Position numbers and translations under genes: made by a program. DNA of 64,000 nt. Source: Mortierella alpina. Its lineage: Eukaryota; Mortierellomycota; Mortierellomycetes; Mortierellales; Mortierellaceae. The notes beneath the pieces are model-generated. The model did no database searches. It had not been told where the DNA came from and saw nothing but the letters and a program-made list of their open reading frames with translations. The stretch spans positions 1,674,001 through 1,738,000 of the forward strand of contig JANATF010000005.1 of NCBI GenBank assembly GCA_029449245.1. Reading direction: 5' to 3'. Below are positions 35,401 through 45,794 of the stretch, piece after piece (positions within the stretch are counted from its first letter, which is position 1; every line of letters starts with the position of its first letter).

Positions 35401-37608
35401 CAACCGATTGCATAAGTATAAAAGAGAAATTTCATTCTCCTTGTGGTTAACTCTTTACCATTGATACAGGAACAAATGTGGGTTCTCAAGGCACCAATAT
35501 ACCCATCTTTCCTGTCGCCGTTCTTATCCAAAGAAATCGGTCCCGCTGGACCTTCGTAAGTGCTGTTTCGGTATATCTCAGACATACGAATAGAATCAGT
35601 ATGGTCTCCTGCTACGACCTCCCGTATGAATGAATTCTCTGGAACATGATCCTTGGAGTCCGGCAGAGTTCTCTTTACAAGTTCTCCATAAGCGGTAGCC
35701 AGCATCAAGACACAAGAGTAAGCCATGCCTTCGTCGTTGTTTAGTGCTGTCGTTCCTCCTCCGGGGTATCTAGATCAATGAATGGGATCATGTACATCTT
35801 CGTTAAGAACTGATGTGCTTGGAGGCGAATGTAAATCTCGCAATGGCCGCAAATGGCTGCACATAAGCGGTTCATTGTTATAACGACCACCTACTCGTTA
35901 GGGTCCAGATTCAGCCAGCGTGAGCGAAAATCCTGAAAGGGTTTATAATCTTGGAGATTCCACCCAATATCGACCATAATCAATCCATTATATGCTTTAG
36001 CATCCGTCTCCTGCTGCAGTAGGGGCCCAATATTGCTCATGGTTACCCAAGCATATTCTGGTGCAAAATAGCCCGCGTTTCTACATGAAAAACAGGTACC
36101 GATATCTCAGCTGCTTGCCTTCCATTAGTATTAAAAGGGCTGATCAGAGCATCGAGCTACCTACTTCATCTCTCGGAGGAGGCGGTATTGGGTTGTGGCA
36201 GGGGCAAGCACGACTTGTACACGAGCGTGCGAACTGAGGAGAGTGTTCTTTACAGATTGAAAGGACGAATCGGGCGCCACTCCTGGTATCGTCAGAGACT
36301 CTTGCGCCACGATGTATATTCCCATATTCCTGGCCGTCTTGTAAAAGTAATCTAGCGCTGCAGGTGAGAGGAGGTGGTCAGTATATCGATACAGTATTGA
36401 GTGACCTTGTTCATAGCACTTACCGATCCATCCAAGATATTCAGGGTCGCGGATAAGGTAAATGCGCTTCCAGCCCATGCTTTTGACTACTGAAAGCACT
36501 GCGTCTATCAATACCAAGCTTGTCGGAATGGTGCGGAAAAAGTACGAAAAATCGTCTCTATTAGACAAGGCAGGATTGTCTGCAGAACGTTTCATTTGGT
36601 GGAAGAAGTTAATGTGTTGGAGGCGGACTGCACTCGGTCGCAGGACTAAATGCAAGAAAGATTGGTTACCAGAGGCATAGGAGCAATGAGGGATACGCAC
36701 GCTGGAAGTCATCAGCGCTTCGTAGCGCGTTAGTTCAGAACGAATGTCGCCAATAACACCGGCAACCTAAATATCAAGAAGTGCATCATTGATGTTAAGG
36801 TATGGTATGTATCCAACCTACTGCACACGTTGAACAACATGGTGGCTCTTTTGCAAGCAAGATACGTTCAGTCTACCTTGGCGCTGATCAACCTTCCAGC
36901 TCCTGCTATGGCAGCAGAACCTCCCGTCTTTGAGTGCAGACTCGGCTCCTGGCTGTCCCGAACGATGATCGACATGTTTATCCCTGGGATGATCTTTTGC
37001 TTGTTGACATCATCGACAGCTAACCTGATGGCGGTGAGCCCATGTCGGACCAATGCTGACGTCGGTCCCACTGCAAGAGTATTGAACGGCAAGAGCACTC
37101 CTAGTCGCAGCGTGCGCAAGTCCGGATCCCACATGGTCTCGAACTCGTACTCTGTCAAAAGCCTTGGTTTTTGCGTCGGTCGAGGCAAATCTGCTGGGAC
37201 TTGGGGTATAGGAGACTGAGCAGCATGAGGCTGGGATGTCGCTGGCGAGGGACTAGTGGTCAGTGTAGTGGTGGATGTTGCTGTGTGAGTGTTCTTGTCG
37301 GAGAATAAGGCTAAGGATGGACAGATGGGAAGGAGATGGGTCTGTCGTTTCAACAACACCTGCCCAGCTACACTGCCTGGAGGATGGTCACTGTCGCAGG
37401 GCTGTTGCCAAAGAGGATGCTTCGTTTTGCGACTGTCGCTCGAACATAACGTCAAAGTCATCTCTGCTGCTGTTGCAGGCCCAAGGATCATTGTCGTTCC
37501 CAGGAAGATGATGAACAGCCAAAGCACGACATAGCGCCATAAGTGAAGGGTGTCGCTTGAGTGAGCCTTTTGTCGCGCTGAGTGGAATCGAGAACTGCGC
37601 TCTGGCAT
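32411..37608 (-). CDS. Class C GPCR (GABA-B receptor-like) with PH-like tail
   Basis: Plasma-membrane receptor with a ligand-binding Venus-flytrap ectodomain. Exons, minus strand: 37608-36877, 36766-36670, 36579-36424, 36357-36165, 36080-35895, 35769-35258, 35158-35026, 34925-34788, 34712-34365, 34343-34311, 34264-33586, about 33533-33456, 33379-33269, 33172-32411; about 1385 residues. N-terminal signal anchor (VVLWLFIIFLGTTMIL). The ANF-receptor domain includes LRLGVLLPFNT, GAGRLISAK, GVIGDIRSE and NAGYFAPEYAWV. Seven hydrophobic segments follow exon 6 (e.g. GVLSIIVIGMILISAVLVL, LLELLGILLVIAWCLIHV, IWWTITSAIIPTILLLFGVF). The tail after the helices contains beta-rich sequence resembling a PH domain (LLPVRIVKH, HWTMQTLILTPEAHALL). 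Exon 10 is only 33 nt. The junction of exons 11 and 12 does not close in phase as read, so that boundary needs RNA evidence. Confidence 0.85.
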
Positions 37609-38598
37609 GGTGGCCTGCTATGGTCTGTGCACTCCTTTTTGGACCCAGTCACTGACGGTTGAAAGATGGATGAAGGATGGTTTATGAACTCTGAACAGAC
37701 AAGAAAACAAGCATTCCACCAACGGAAAAGTGTGAGACCATCATGGGATCGCTGATAGCGACTCAAAAGCGACCAAGACCCAAACTCTAAAAAAATAGAG
37801 TGAGACGCGCTCAGCTCACACCACTGCCATCTGTCGATACCCAGAGGTACGATTCAAACCACTCCGCGCGAAAAGCGAATAGGTGTCCATGACCGGTAGT
37901 CCTCAGAACTCACATAAAATGGAGAATCTTGCAGCTGGCAGCTGCGACACCCCATACACTTTAGTGATCGACATGGGTAAACCGCCAACCCCCGCTCGGT
38001 GACTATTATGATCTACTAGTGCTTGCGCCCGTGATCCTTGTCTTGTGAGTCCTCGACATCCTGACTGACCTTTGGGGATTTTAACAGCCTCTAGGATCTT
38101 GAAGATTGCCGGTTTTACCATCAGTACAGACCAGCTGTGAACGGGGGAGAGTAGGTGAGTGATCTGACGAAGGGTGGAATCAACTGAGTGTGGGGCTTCA
38201 CAGGCGGCAGTCGGAGCCACACTTCCTGGGACGACGAAAGAAATGATAGCCCTCATCTACCGTTAAGCCTTAGCGCTTGTTATCATTCGGTGGTCATTCT
38301 TGGTGTTCAATCCAGTTAAGAGGTCTGAAAAAAACTCTGCGGCACCTTCATGGTCAATATTCCTTTGAAACCTGAAGAGGATGCTGAGGACGTGCATGAT
38401 GTTCTTGCTGTGGCCGCTTCGTTAGTCCTTTCCTTATGCGCACTAGTCTGCACAGTGATTTGCCAAAAAAAAAATTTGACAGGCTGTCATAGCTTTGTCA
38501 ACTACACAGAAACACGACTTGGAGGTCTTGCATCTCTCTCGTAACAGCACATCGTGTTTCAATGTTTGAGATCGGCAAACTCGCTGAGCTTGCACAGC
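37609..38598. other. Intergenic region
   Basis: About 1 kb between the divergent GPCR and small Q-rich genes. Two open frames (118 codons minus at 37903-38256; 65 codons plus at 38350-38544) lack recognisable motifs; I do not call them genes. Confidence 0.45.
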
Positions 38599-38605
38599 TA
38601 TAAAA
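38599..38605 (+). promoter_or_regulatory. TATA box of the small Q-rich protein gene
   Basis: TATAAAA lies 98 bp upstream of the ATG at 38697, followed by a C/A-rich leader with CACAAG repeats. This is typical of a highly or inducibly expressed fungal gene. Confidence 0.7.
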
Positions 38606-38696
38606 GGAGCCCGCGCTTCAACCAAGTCGCCACACTTAAACTCACAAACTCACTCACTTATTTCCTTAACACACAAGCACCTTCTCAAGCAAGAAA

Positions 38697-38960
38697 ATGG
38701 ATCGTCTCAACAAAGCCGCCGATATGACCTCCGATTACTCCAAGAAGGCCTCCGACGCGGCGAACAATCTTTCCCAGACTGCTTCGCGCTTTGGCAAGAA
38801 CCAGCAGCAGGGTCAAAACCAGCAGAACCCTGGTCAGAACTCTGATCAGAGCCAGCAATGGGACCAGAAACAACAGGCCCAAGCTCAGCAGCAACACGGT
38901 CCGAACTGCCCTTCCAATCAAGGTCAAGACTGCAAGGGCGCGCAGAGCGGTTGCAAATAA
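38697..38960 (+). CDS. Small Gln-rich protein, probably stress-induced
   Basis: Single exon, 87 residues, start in a good context (AAGAAAATGG) downstream of a TATA box. The first 35 residues form an amphipathic, Ala/Lys/Asp/Ser-rich stretch (DRLNKAADMTSDYSKKASDA) resembling small hydrophilic stress or conidiation proteins. A Gln/Asn-rich middle follows (QQQGQNQQNPGQNSDQSQQ). The last 20 residues contain three Cys (NCPSNQGQDCKGAQSGCK). No named family recognised. Short length, hydrophilicity and strong promoter suggest an abundant soluble protein. Confidence 0.72.
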   Translation: MDRLNKAADMTSDYSKKASDAANNLSQTASRFGKNQQQGQNQQNPGQNSDQSQQWDQKQQAQAQQQHGPNCPSNQGQDCKGAQSGCK

Positions 38961-39164
38961 ATGGCTCCCGCCTACTCTTTGCGTCTTTTGATCAAAGCAC
39001 ACACAAGAGCCGACTCATTTTATTCCAGTCCAGAATCATCGAGTCATCGCATTACAGTATGTAAATAGCAAAGAAAGAAGATAAAAAACAGATCTACTTT
39101 CAAATCTCCTCAATGGTCGACGGTCCGCACGGTCCGTGGTTGACACTCTGCTGGTTTGTGGTCA

Positions 39165-40908
39165 TTACTGCTCATGCACTCCATCAACCATCATATCGTG
39201 TGATCCATTCTTCAGCTTCATCCCTGCAGTGGTATTATCCTGTAAGTATGTTGCTTTCCAATACGTCTCCTTGCCCGCATACCCCCAGGTCACATCCCTT
39301 GCACTCACCCACGCATGAGGGCCTACTAGTCGGTACTGTACTGGAAAAGCTGGGCCTACAATGGTCTCGATCTTAAGTGTTAGTCCCTCCAGTAGCCCAT
39401 ATCTCGCTACCAACTTGGCAAGCGTCGGGAAGCATCCAATCTTGTGGGCTAACGCGTCGCAATATGGCGCTGAATCGATCTGAATGCTATGCCGAGGCGC
39501 ATTATAAACCGCTTGATAATCTCCTTCTTCACCTTCAATATGTCCTTATCCATCTGCTCCTCTGATGGCAATGGTCCCAACTTGCCGACGAGCGTACGTA
39601 CTAAATAACGGCTCTGCATCTCTGCAAGGGGCATGAAGGCTCCCAATGATGATTGACTGAGTCCGAGAAATGCCAAGTTTGAGTGTCGAGGAGGGATCAT
39701 TGACTTCCAAGTCCAGACCTCGTTGTTTTCTTGTGCGTCTGGCTTTCCATCCGTGACGATCTCTGGGTCCAGAACAGGGAAGGTGATGTGATAACCTGTA
39801 CAATAGACAATGGCATCGACCTCCACCTCGGTGCCATCCTCAAACAAGACCTTTTTCCCCGGCCCAAGCTTTTTGATGTTCTTGCTGAGCTTGATTGTAC
39901 CGGTGGAGATACGCTCGTATAGCAGGGTGTTGACGGTCGGATGACACCCCAACGGCAAGGCTTCGGGCTTCATGTTCTCGTGAGTGGGTGGACATAGGAT
40001 CTTGACTAAGAGCGAAAAGATGAGCTGCATCACAATGAGCGGCGGCATGAATGAAAGTCGCGTCAGAAAATGATCCAGGGGTCTTCCGAGAAGCCATCGA
40101 GGCGCGACCCAACACGGGCGGCGACAGGAGAGATAGACCTCGGATTGGTTCAAGGACAATTCCACTGCAAGGTCCACACCGCTGTTGCCAAGTCCGACCA
40201 CCGCCACGGTCTTGTCTCGATACACATCCGCCTGACGATAAAAGTGTGAATGGATCTGGTCACCAGTACACGCGTCTTGCGCGCTTGGGTCCATTCCTGG
40301 GAATTCGGGGTAGCACGGCTCCAGTGGTGGCCAGAGCACATCATTACATAGTCAAAGATCTCTTCCTTGATCTCAGTTTCCTTAAGAGCCACCTAACCAT
40401 CCACCTCTTGTTTTCGTCGTGTTGCTCCTTCACCTCAACCACCCGAGCACCAAGTCGAATATACTCTCGGAGCTGAAAGTGCTCTGCATACATGTCAAAG
40501 TAGTGGGCGACTTTTTGGTGCGGCAGGAAGGTAGGCCAGTCAATAGGGATGGCAAAATCCGAGTAGGACATGGATTCCTTGGAAACATTGATGATAGTGC
40601 TCTTGTAAACCGATGAGTGTGGATTCGGGTTTTCCTCAGAGACCTCGGTATATCGCCAGAGGCCTCCCAAGTGCTGCTCTTGTTCAAAGGCCACGACTTC
40701 GATGAGTTCCTTCTCGACAAGACATTCTGCCTGATGCACCTTAGTTATCCAATTCACGGGTTCGTGATAACACCCACATCAGCATTGGGTAAAGCCGAGT
40801 AACGCGATGTCGCGCGATATGGAATAAAACCTGCACGCCACTTATCTTATGTTTACCTGCGCCAATGACCGCAACTCTTTTCTTGCGCTGGGTTTGTTCT
40901 GAGCTCAT
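39165..40908 (-). pseudogene. Flavin-containing monooxygenase, frameshifted pseudogene
   Basis: The family oxygenates N- or S-containing substrates using FAD and NADPH. The first exon (40908-40857, SEQTQRKKRVAVIGAG) joins 40739 onward to form the FAD motif GAGASG. Homology then runs EQEQHLGGLWRYTE, EEIFDYVMMCSGHHW, the NADPH motif VVGLGNSGVDLA, YCTGYHITFP and the C-terminal part to 39165. The reading frame changes at four places: near 40728 (bases missing right after GASG), near 40395, near 40322 (between GHHW and PCYPEF) and near 39490 (before QIDSAPYCDALAHKIGC). None of these fits a GT-AG intron. Apart from the shifts the sequence looks conserved, so either decay is recent or the assembly carries indels. 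Confidence 0.78.
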
Positions 40909-41508
40909 GTCGTGATGCAGTGTGAGGGAATGAGGAAGAGGAATGAGGAGGAGTTGGTTTGGAAAAAGCGCTCACCTAACCAATCATGCGCTCCAAGGGG
41001 GCTTCGTCAGAGTGCACTCTGCGCGAATCTGCCTCTTCCCCTTGGCCTTCTGCAGCCCAGGGACACTCGCCTTTGCTGGGGCTACTCTGGGAAGGCGCGC
41101 TCTGCGCAATGACTCTGTTGCTCGAGGGTATCGGCCCAGGGGTCAAGGGGCGAATGCTTTAAAGGTCATTCTGCCTTTTACGTTGTTGGCACGAGCCAAA
41201 TGCCTAGCTCGATTGCCGTATCCATGTACCAACGTCTTGAACGCCAACCTTAGCTCCCTTTTCGATGGGTCTATTGGCAGACGCAGATCTTCAACATCCG
41301 AGTTAGTACCGTACCCTGTGCTTCGTTTTAACCACTGATGCACAGGCAGACATCCTTCAGCTCGCCGAATGCACCTCAGCAGAACTGATCGGTGCTCGTA
41401 GAGAAACAACGCATGTGTACTTGTACTCATTTGGTTGCGTTGGCGAGAGCAGACTGGTGGCAATCAATTTTATTATCTCCATGTATGTCGACTGAGAAAG
41501 AACGGTGT
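40909..41508. other. Intergenic region
   Basis: 600 bp between the FMO pseudogene start and the 3' end of the next minus-strand gene. A 107-codon minus-strand frame at 41143-41463 exists, but I cannot assign it and do not call it a gene. Confidence 0.4.
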
Positions 41509-42541
41509 TTATTCCTCGTCAGAGGACTTGTCAGGCCCGAATTTGGAGTAGTCGACTCGAGCGCCTCGTGTCCTTCTGCTTCCTGTGATGATGTTGCTCG
41601 TATCAATAACGACTTCGTCTATCAAATAGAAAACCCCGAAACGACACGTCAGCATACCACACAAGGGGGTCAATTTTCTTTGTGTCTCTTGAGAGCGTAT
41701 GGCGCGTCAAGGGCACGCAGTTGATAATGCAAGTTCAGGACTTACCTCCAGATCCCTCCGATTCGCTGGCCTCCGAAAAGTTCTCACTGTCCTCATCGCT
41801 ATCCGACCCCTTTCTCTTCTTCTTTGACGGCTTGGACTTTGACGACGACGAGGGCGCCTTTCTCTTTGGTGGAGGAGAGCGACGGGACGACGAGGACTTT
41901 TTGGTGGGTGCACTCTTCTTCTTGGACTTTGGCCTGTCCGAGTTGTCAGAGTCGACATCTGAAAATTCTTCCGAAATATCGCTCTCGACATCGTCGTCCT
42001 CCTCATCGTCATCAATAATGTCGTCGTCGTCGTCGTCGGAACCTATATGACCAGGATAACACGCCGCGTCCATGTTTGGTTGTACTTTCTGTGTAAGTGG
42101 GAAGTAGATTGACTCTTGAGCAAGAAGATTTGATATTCACCTCATTCACACGCACCACCGTCCTTGAGAGAGCGACCTTTGCCAGGGAACTTTGACGACG
42201 ACTTTGGCTTGCTCGAGGACTTGACCTCGACCTTTTTTGCTGGGGCAACAGGCCTGTCGACATTGAAAATGAACGCAAGGGCAGAAGAAACCTTTTGTCA
42301 GCGGCGATTCATGTCGATTTCCAGCTCACGCCACTAACCAGTTATCTGACCATCTCTGTCCATGAGGACACAAGGTCATGGTCGATTGACAGGATTGAGC
42401 AAAGAGACCAGCAAAGGCAAATATGTCTAAAATTAATAGAGCCATGCTTATACGGCGGACATACTTTGGCGCTGCAGCGTCACTAGCGCGTTTGGCAGCA
42501 AGGGCTTCGAGCTTTCTCTTTCTCTCTGCGGGGTCAGACAT
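41509..42541 (-). CDS. Acidic/basic low-complexity nuclear protein
   Basis: Four exons, 42541-42465, 42253-42156, 42042-41746 and 41582-41509, close to 181 residues. It begins with a charged helix (DPAERKRKLEALAAKRASDA). A Lys/Ser-rich stretch follows (VEVKSSSKPKSSSK), then a long Asp/Glu block and a Lys/Ser/Arg block with likely bipartite nuclear localisation signals (KRKAPSSSSKSKPSKKKRK). The C-terminus is RRTRGARVDYSKFGPDKSSDEE-like. Such alternation of acidic and basic blocks is seen in histone chaperones and chromatin-associated proteins, but I cannot assign a family. The exon 2 donor is weak (GTGCGT). Confidence 0.75.
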
Positions 42542-43095
42542 GTTGGAGGTGGGATGAAGGAGGAGGAACGGTGGATGGAGGAGGAGGACGAGGAGGGGGA
42601 CGAGGACGAGGAGGAGGGGTAAGGAGGAAGGGCAAAGAGGAAAGGAAAAAGAGAAGAGACTGAAAGGAAAACACGGCCTCCCCCCCAAAAAAATAGAACA
42701 GTGGAAAAACGACGGAGACAGTGCGCCGCGACAGAAAGCGCGCGCTTTCTATTTGCCAAAGGGGCCAAAGGACGCAGCGGAGAGCAGGCTGAGATTGGCT
42801 GGCTATGGAAAGCAGTCCTCGGATCCAGCCCTTGTTTACACTTGGCCAACTGTGCTTGACCGTGGGAGTGGCTTGAGGCTCGCTGGCAAGAGCAGGGTAT
42901 GTCCGGCAGAGGCAGCACCTCGCTGTGCGCGTCTCTTCATCACCCGTCCTTCGCCCTCACAGCCGCGGTGCTCCTCTTCGCCAACGAGGCATATACCCGT
43001 CCTACACACCGACACACATAGACATATACACCCTATAGATCGCATGGCCACACCTCAAACTCATTCGTCATAACACCCCACAAGACAGACTTCCC
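42542..43095. promoter_or_regulatory. Divergent promoter region, nuclear protein / PPR protein
   Basis: 554 bp between opposing start codons. Purine-rich on the plus strand near 42550-42660 (mRNA leader of the nuclear protein gene) and CA-rich before the PPR ATG. No further features recognised. Confidence 0.5.
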
Positions 43096-45534
43096 ATGTC
43101 CCTCTACATCTGTCGCCGCTGTGCCTCAGCAAGTGCCCTTCGCCGAGCCAGGATCGCCCTCTCGCTTCCAAGGCCTGCAACCTCTGCTGCTCGCGAAGAG
43201 CTCTCTCAGGTGCGGTCGTTGTCCGCCTCGACGCCCAGGTGGTCGCTTCCAGCACAGGCACCGCCAGCTCCGTCCACTACACAGCGGTCCATCCGCAACG
43301 GCACCTGTAGACCGTCTGAAGACACACCCGCTTCAACAGCAGCCAACAAACCCGGGAGCAAACAAAGCGATGATAATCTCCGGATACCAACAACAGGAGC
43401 CACCATTGCGCCTCACATCCTTCGTGCCCAACGCCGGATCGATCACATGGTCAAACGGCTCGACGTCAACGCCTTGTACCTCGAGTTCTGGAAGATCTGC
43501 AGCACAGAAACGATCGACGACCAAAAGTTGATATGGTCTACTGCTCGTCATGATCGGGACTGGCTTCATACCCGACAGGAATCTATATACCGCGTCTTCA
43601 ACAGCTCATCCACTCCGAGGCATGTCTCGTTCCCTTTCCTGGATCACGTCGATCAAGAAGACGACAGTGCTTCAAGAAACTCCATTCTATCGACCATCTC
43701 CGTCCGCCGCCACTGCAATGATGACGATGATGACGATTATGATGTCAAAAACACAAGACCGAGATCGTCTGGGTCAACTGTACTCAACATGAAATTCATC
43801 ACCCAATCGCACGCCAAACGACTACTCCAGATCCATCTGTACTTTCAGGATATCCTCGAATTGCCCATCGGCTACTTCTCTCGGATAGCACTCCTGGTGT
43901 CGTTTGCATCTCGAGGCGATATGATCACGGTCCACCAACTGTTTCGAGGCTGGCAGCAGGATCGCTTATCTACAGGAGGCAAGGAAATGTACTCGGCCGT
44001 GATCCGAGGACTGGTCGGGACCAACTTCCAGGACTCGGACCGCTTACCGTTCCATGTGGGGAAAGATCATAAGACAGGCATTCGGAACCATGGCACCACC
44101 CAAATATATGCAGCGCTCGACTTGTTTTACGAACTACTGCGTCAAGGCGGAACTCCAACCTTCGAAACCTATCATTCTTTGATCTTGGGACTGGCCACCT
44201 TCAAGAACGACATGGAGGCTGCAGAGTTGTTGCTGGACCATATGATCCTCAAGAAGAAAAAGCCCTATGTTCAGGTGCTCCACGTCATGTGCAGAGAGTA
44301 TGTACGCAGGAGAGATTTCCCCGCCGCAGAGAGGATTTTTGGCATGTTGAAGGAGTACGGGATCCGACCTCGGGCTTTAACTTGTAACATTATGCTCCGT
44401 GCCGTCTTTCAGATGTCAACCCTCGAAGCCCTCCAGCACCTCGGCCACACTACGCCATCATCAGCATCAGAGTCACCTGTACAGCAGCCGTCAGATCAGG
44501 ATCATTGTCAGCAGCAGCATAAAGACCTGGAGACAATGGCATTACAATTGAAGCGGCAAAAGATCCAAGAAATCCGGGAGTATATGCGCGCGAATGACGC
44601 CATTCCAGACGAGGTGACCTTTGGTACTCTAGTTTACGGATTCGGGCACTTGAAGGATGGCTATGCGGACTTGGAGGACATCATGAAGGAAATGTCTCAC
44701 CTACATCCCCCCATGGAACCCACTCTTATCATCCTCAACTCCTTGCTGTTTGCGAACCTGAACCATGGACGTATCAAGAAGGCGGAAGCGATCCTCGACA
44801 GAATGTTGGCCATGCGGCCTCTAGGACCGACAACACCTCTTCAGCAACGACAACAGCTCCCAAGTCCGTTCCAAAACAAACAGTTCCAGAAAGCAGAGAG
44901 GCGAAGGAGGAAGCAAGAGATGGCAAGGAAAACTTTGCCCACAGTGCCGGGCAAGGGTACCTTCCACGCACTGATGTTAGCCTTTGTCGAGAGGGGAGAT
45001 ATTCAAGGCATGGAGCGCGTCCTAGACAAGATGATCCACACCAAGCGTCAGCACACAACAGTGACAGCAGCATCTGCCACAACCACTGCGAAAATTCAAG
45101 CGCCTTTCCCTCTGAGCAAGATGGATTTGGACGCCGACGAATACACTGCCAACATCATGCTCCTCGGATATCTCAGCGTGCGGGATTTCACCAAGGTCGA
45201 CCTGATCCAGAATCAGATCCGCGCCCGAGCTGATTGGAGATCCAGCTCCTTGTTCTGGGATCGAGACGAGGATCGCCGCGAGCTGATCGAGTTTCTGAGA
45301 CAACAGAGTTCCAGAGAGGTGGTGCGGAGGTCACTCCTGGAGGACTCTCAGCAGAACGACGACGATCCAATGCGCCACGGATCTGGTTCAAAGTCGTTAA
45401 ATGGATCCTCCGCCCTTCATGTAGAAGGAGAGTTGGACGACGATATCGAGATTGATGTGACAACCTTGTCAGCCAAGCTCCGAGGTTTGATGAGCAGTTC
45501 TTCCTCTTCACCCTCGCCGTCCTCATCATCATGA
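43096..45534 (+). CDS. Mitochondrial pentatricopeptide repeat (PPR) protein
   Basis: Intronless, 812 residues. The N-terminus is Arg/Ser/Ala-rich with almost no acidic residues (SLYICRRCASASALRRARIA), a mitochondrial presequence. PPR helix pairs are visible at about 355-420 (TYHSLILGLATFKNDMEAAE, then AERIFGMLKEYGIRP), at 500-575 (VTFGTLVYGFGHLKD, LIILNSLLFANLNHGRIKKA) and at 620-690 (TFHALMLAFVERGDIQG, YTANIMLLGYLSVRDFTK). PPR proteins bind organellar RNA and act in its processing, stability or translation; the target is not readable from sequence. Ser/Asp-rich C-terminal tail. Confidence 0.88.
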   Translation: MSLYICRRCASASALRRARIALSLPRPATSAAREELSQVRSLSASTPRWSLPAQAPPAPSTTQRSIRNGTCRPSEDTPASTAANKPGSKQSDDNLRIPTTGATIAPHILRAQRRIDHMVKRLDVNALYLEFWKICSTETIDDQKLIWSTARHDRDWLHTRQESIYRVFNSSSTPRHVSFPFLDHVDQEDDSASRNSILSTISVRRHCNDDDDDDYDVKNTRPRSSGSTVLNMKFITQSHAKRLLQIHLYFQDILELPIGYFSRIALLVSFASRGDMITVHQLFRGWQQDRLSTGGKEMYSAVIRGLVGTNFQDSDRLPFHVGKDHKTGIRNHGTTQIYAALDLFYELLRQGGTPTFETYHSLILGLATFKNDMEAAELLLDHMILKKKKPYVQVLHVMCREYVRRRDFPAAERIFGMLKEYGIRPRALTCNIMLRAVFQMSTLEALQHLGHTTPSSASESPVQQPSDQDHCQQQHKDLETMALQLKRQKIQEIREYMRANDAIPDEVTFGTLVYGFGHLKDGYADLEDIMKEMSHLHPPMEPTLIILNSLLFANLNHGRIKKAEAILDRMLAMRPLGPTTPLQQRQQLPSPFQNKQFQKAERRRRKQEMARKTLPTVPGKGTFHALMLAFVERGDIQGMERVLDKMIHTKRQHTTVTAASATTTAKIQAPFPLSKMDLDADEYTANIMLLGYLSVRDFTKVDLIQNQIRARADWRSSSLFWDRDEDRRELIEFLRQQSSREVVRRSLLEDSQQNDDDPMRHGSGSKSLNGSSALHVEGELDDDIEIDVTTLSAKLRGLMSSSSSSPSPSSSS

Positions 45535-45794
45535 ACATAATAAAAAAAAAGTAAAATCGAAAAAAAAACTTGTTGGGGATGAAAATGGCAAGGCGGAGTA
45601 AATGTTTTCTTCCAGCAATTTATCAAAAGATAAGTGGGAAGGGTGTCGGGTGCGAGGATGGTAATGAAGGTAACTGATGCTAGTATATATAAAATGTTTA
45701 CACTCAACATGGTTCGAACAGCACTTTCGACTCCATGTGCTCCCTGCTTGTGCAAAACGCTCGTTCGGAAGGACTCATTCTCTTTTTGCCTCCT

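Noticed and set aside
37903-38256. 118-codon minus-strand frame, with a plus-strand IDMGKP stretch recalling nucleotide-sugar epimerases
   Set aside because: Only six residues match and the surrounding frames break immediately; no support for a gene or remnant.
38350-38544. 65-codon plus-strand frame with a hydrophobic segment
   Set aside because: Lies in the promoter region of the Q-rich protein gene and has no homology I recognise.
41143-41463. 107-codon minus-strand frame between the FMO pseudogene and the nuclear protein gene
   Set aside because: No motif, no clear start context or splice sites; could be real but unsupported.
43121-43531. 137-codon plus-strand frame overlapping the PPR gene start
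   Set aside because: Out-of-frame shadow of the PPR coding sequence.
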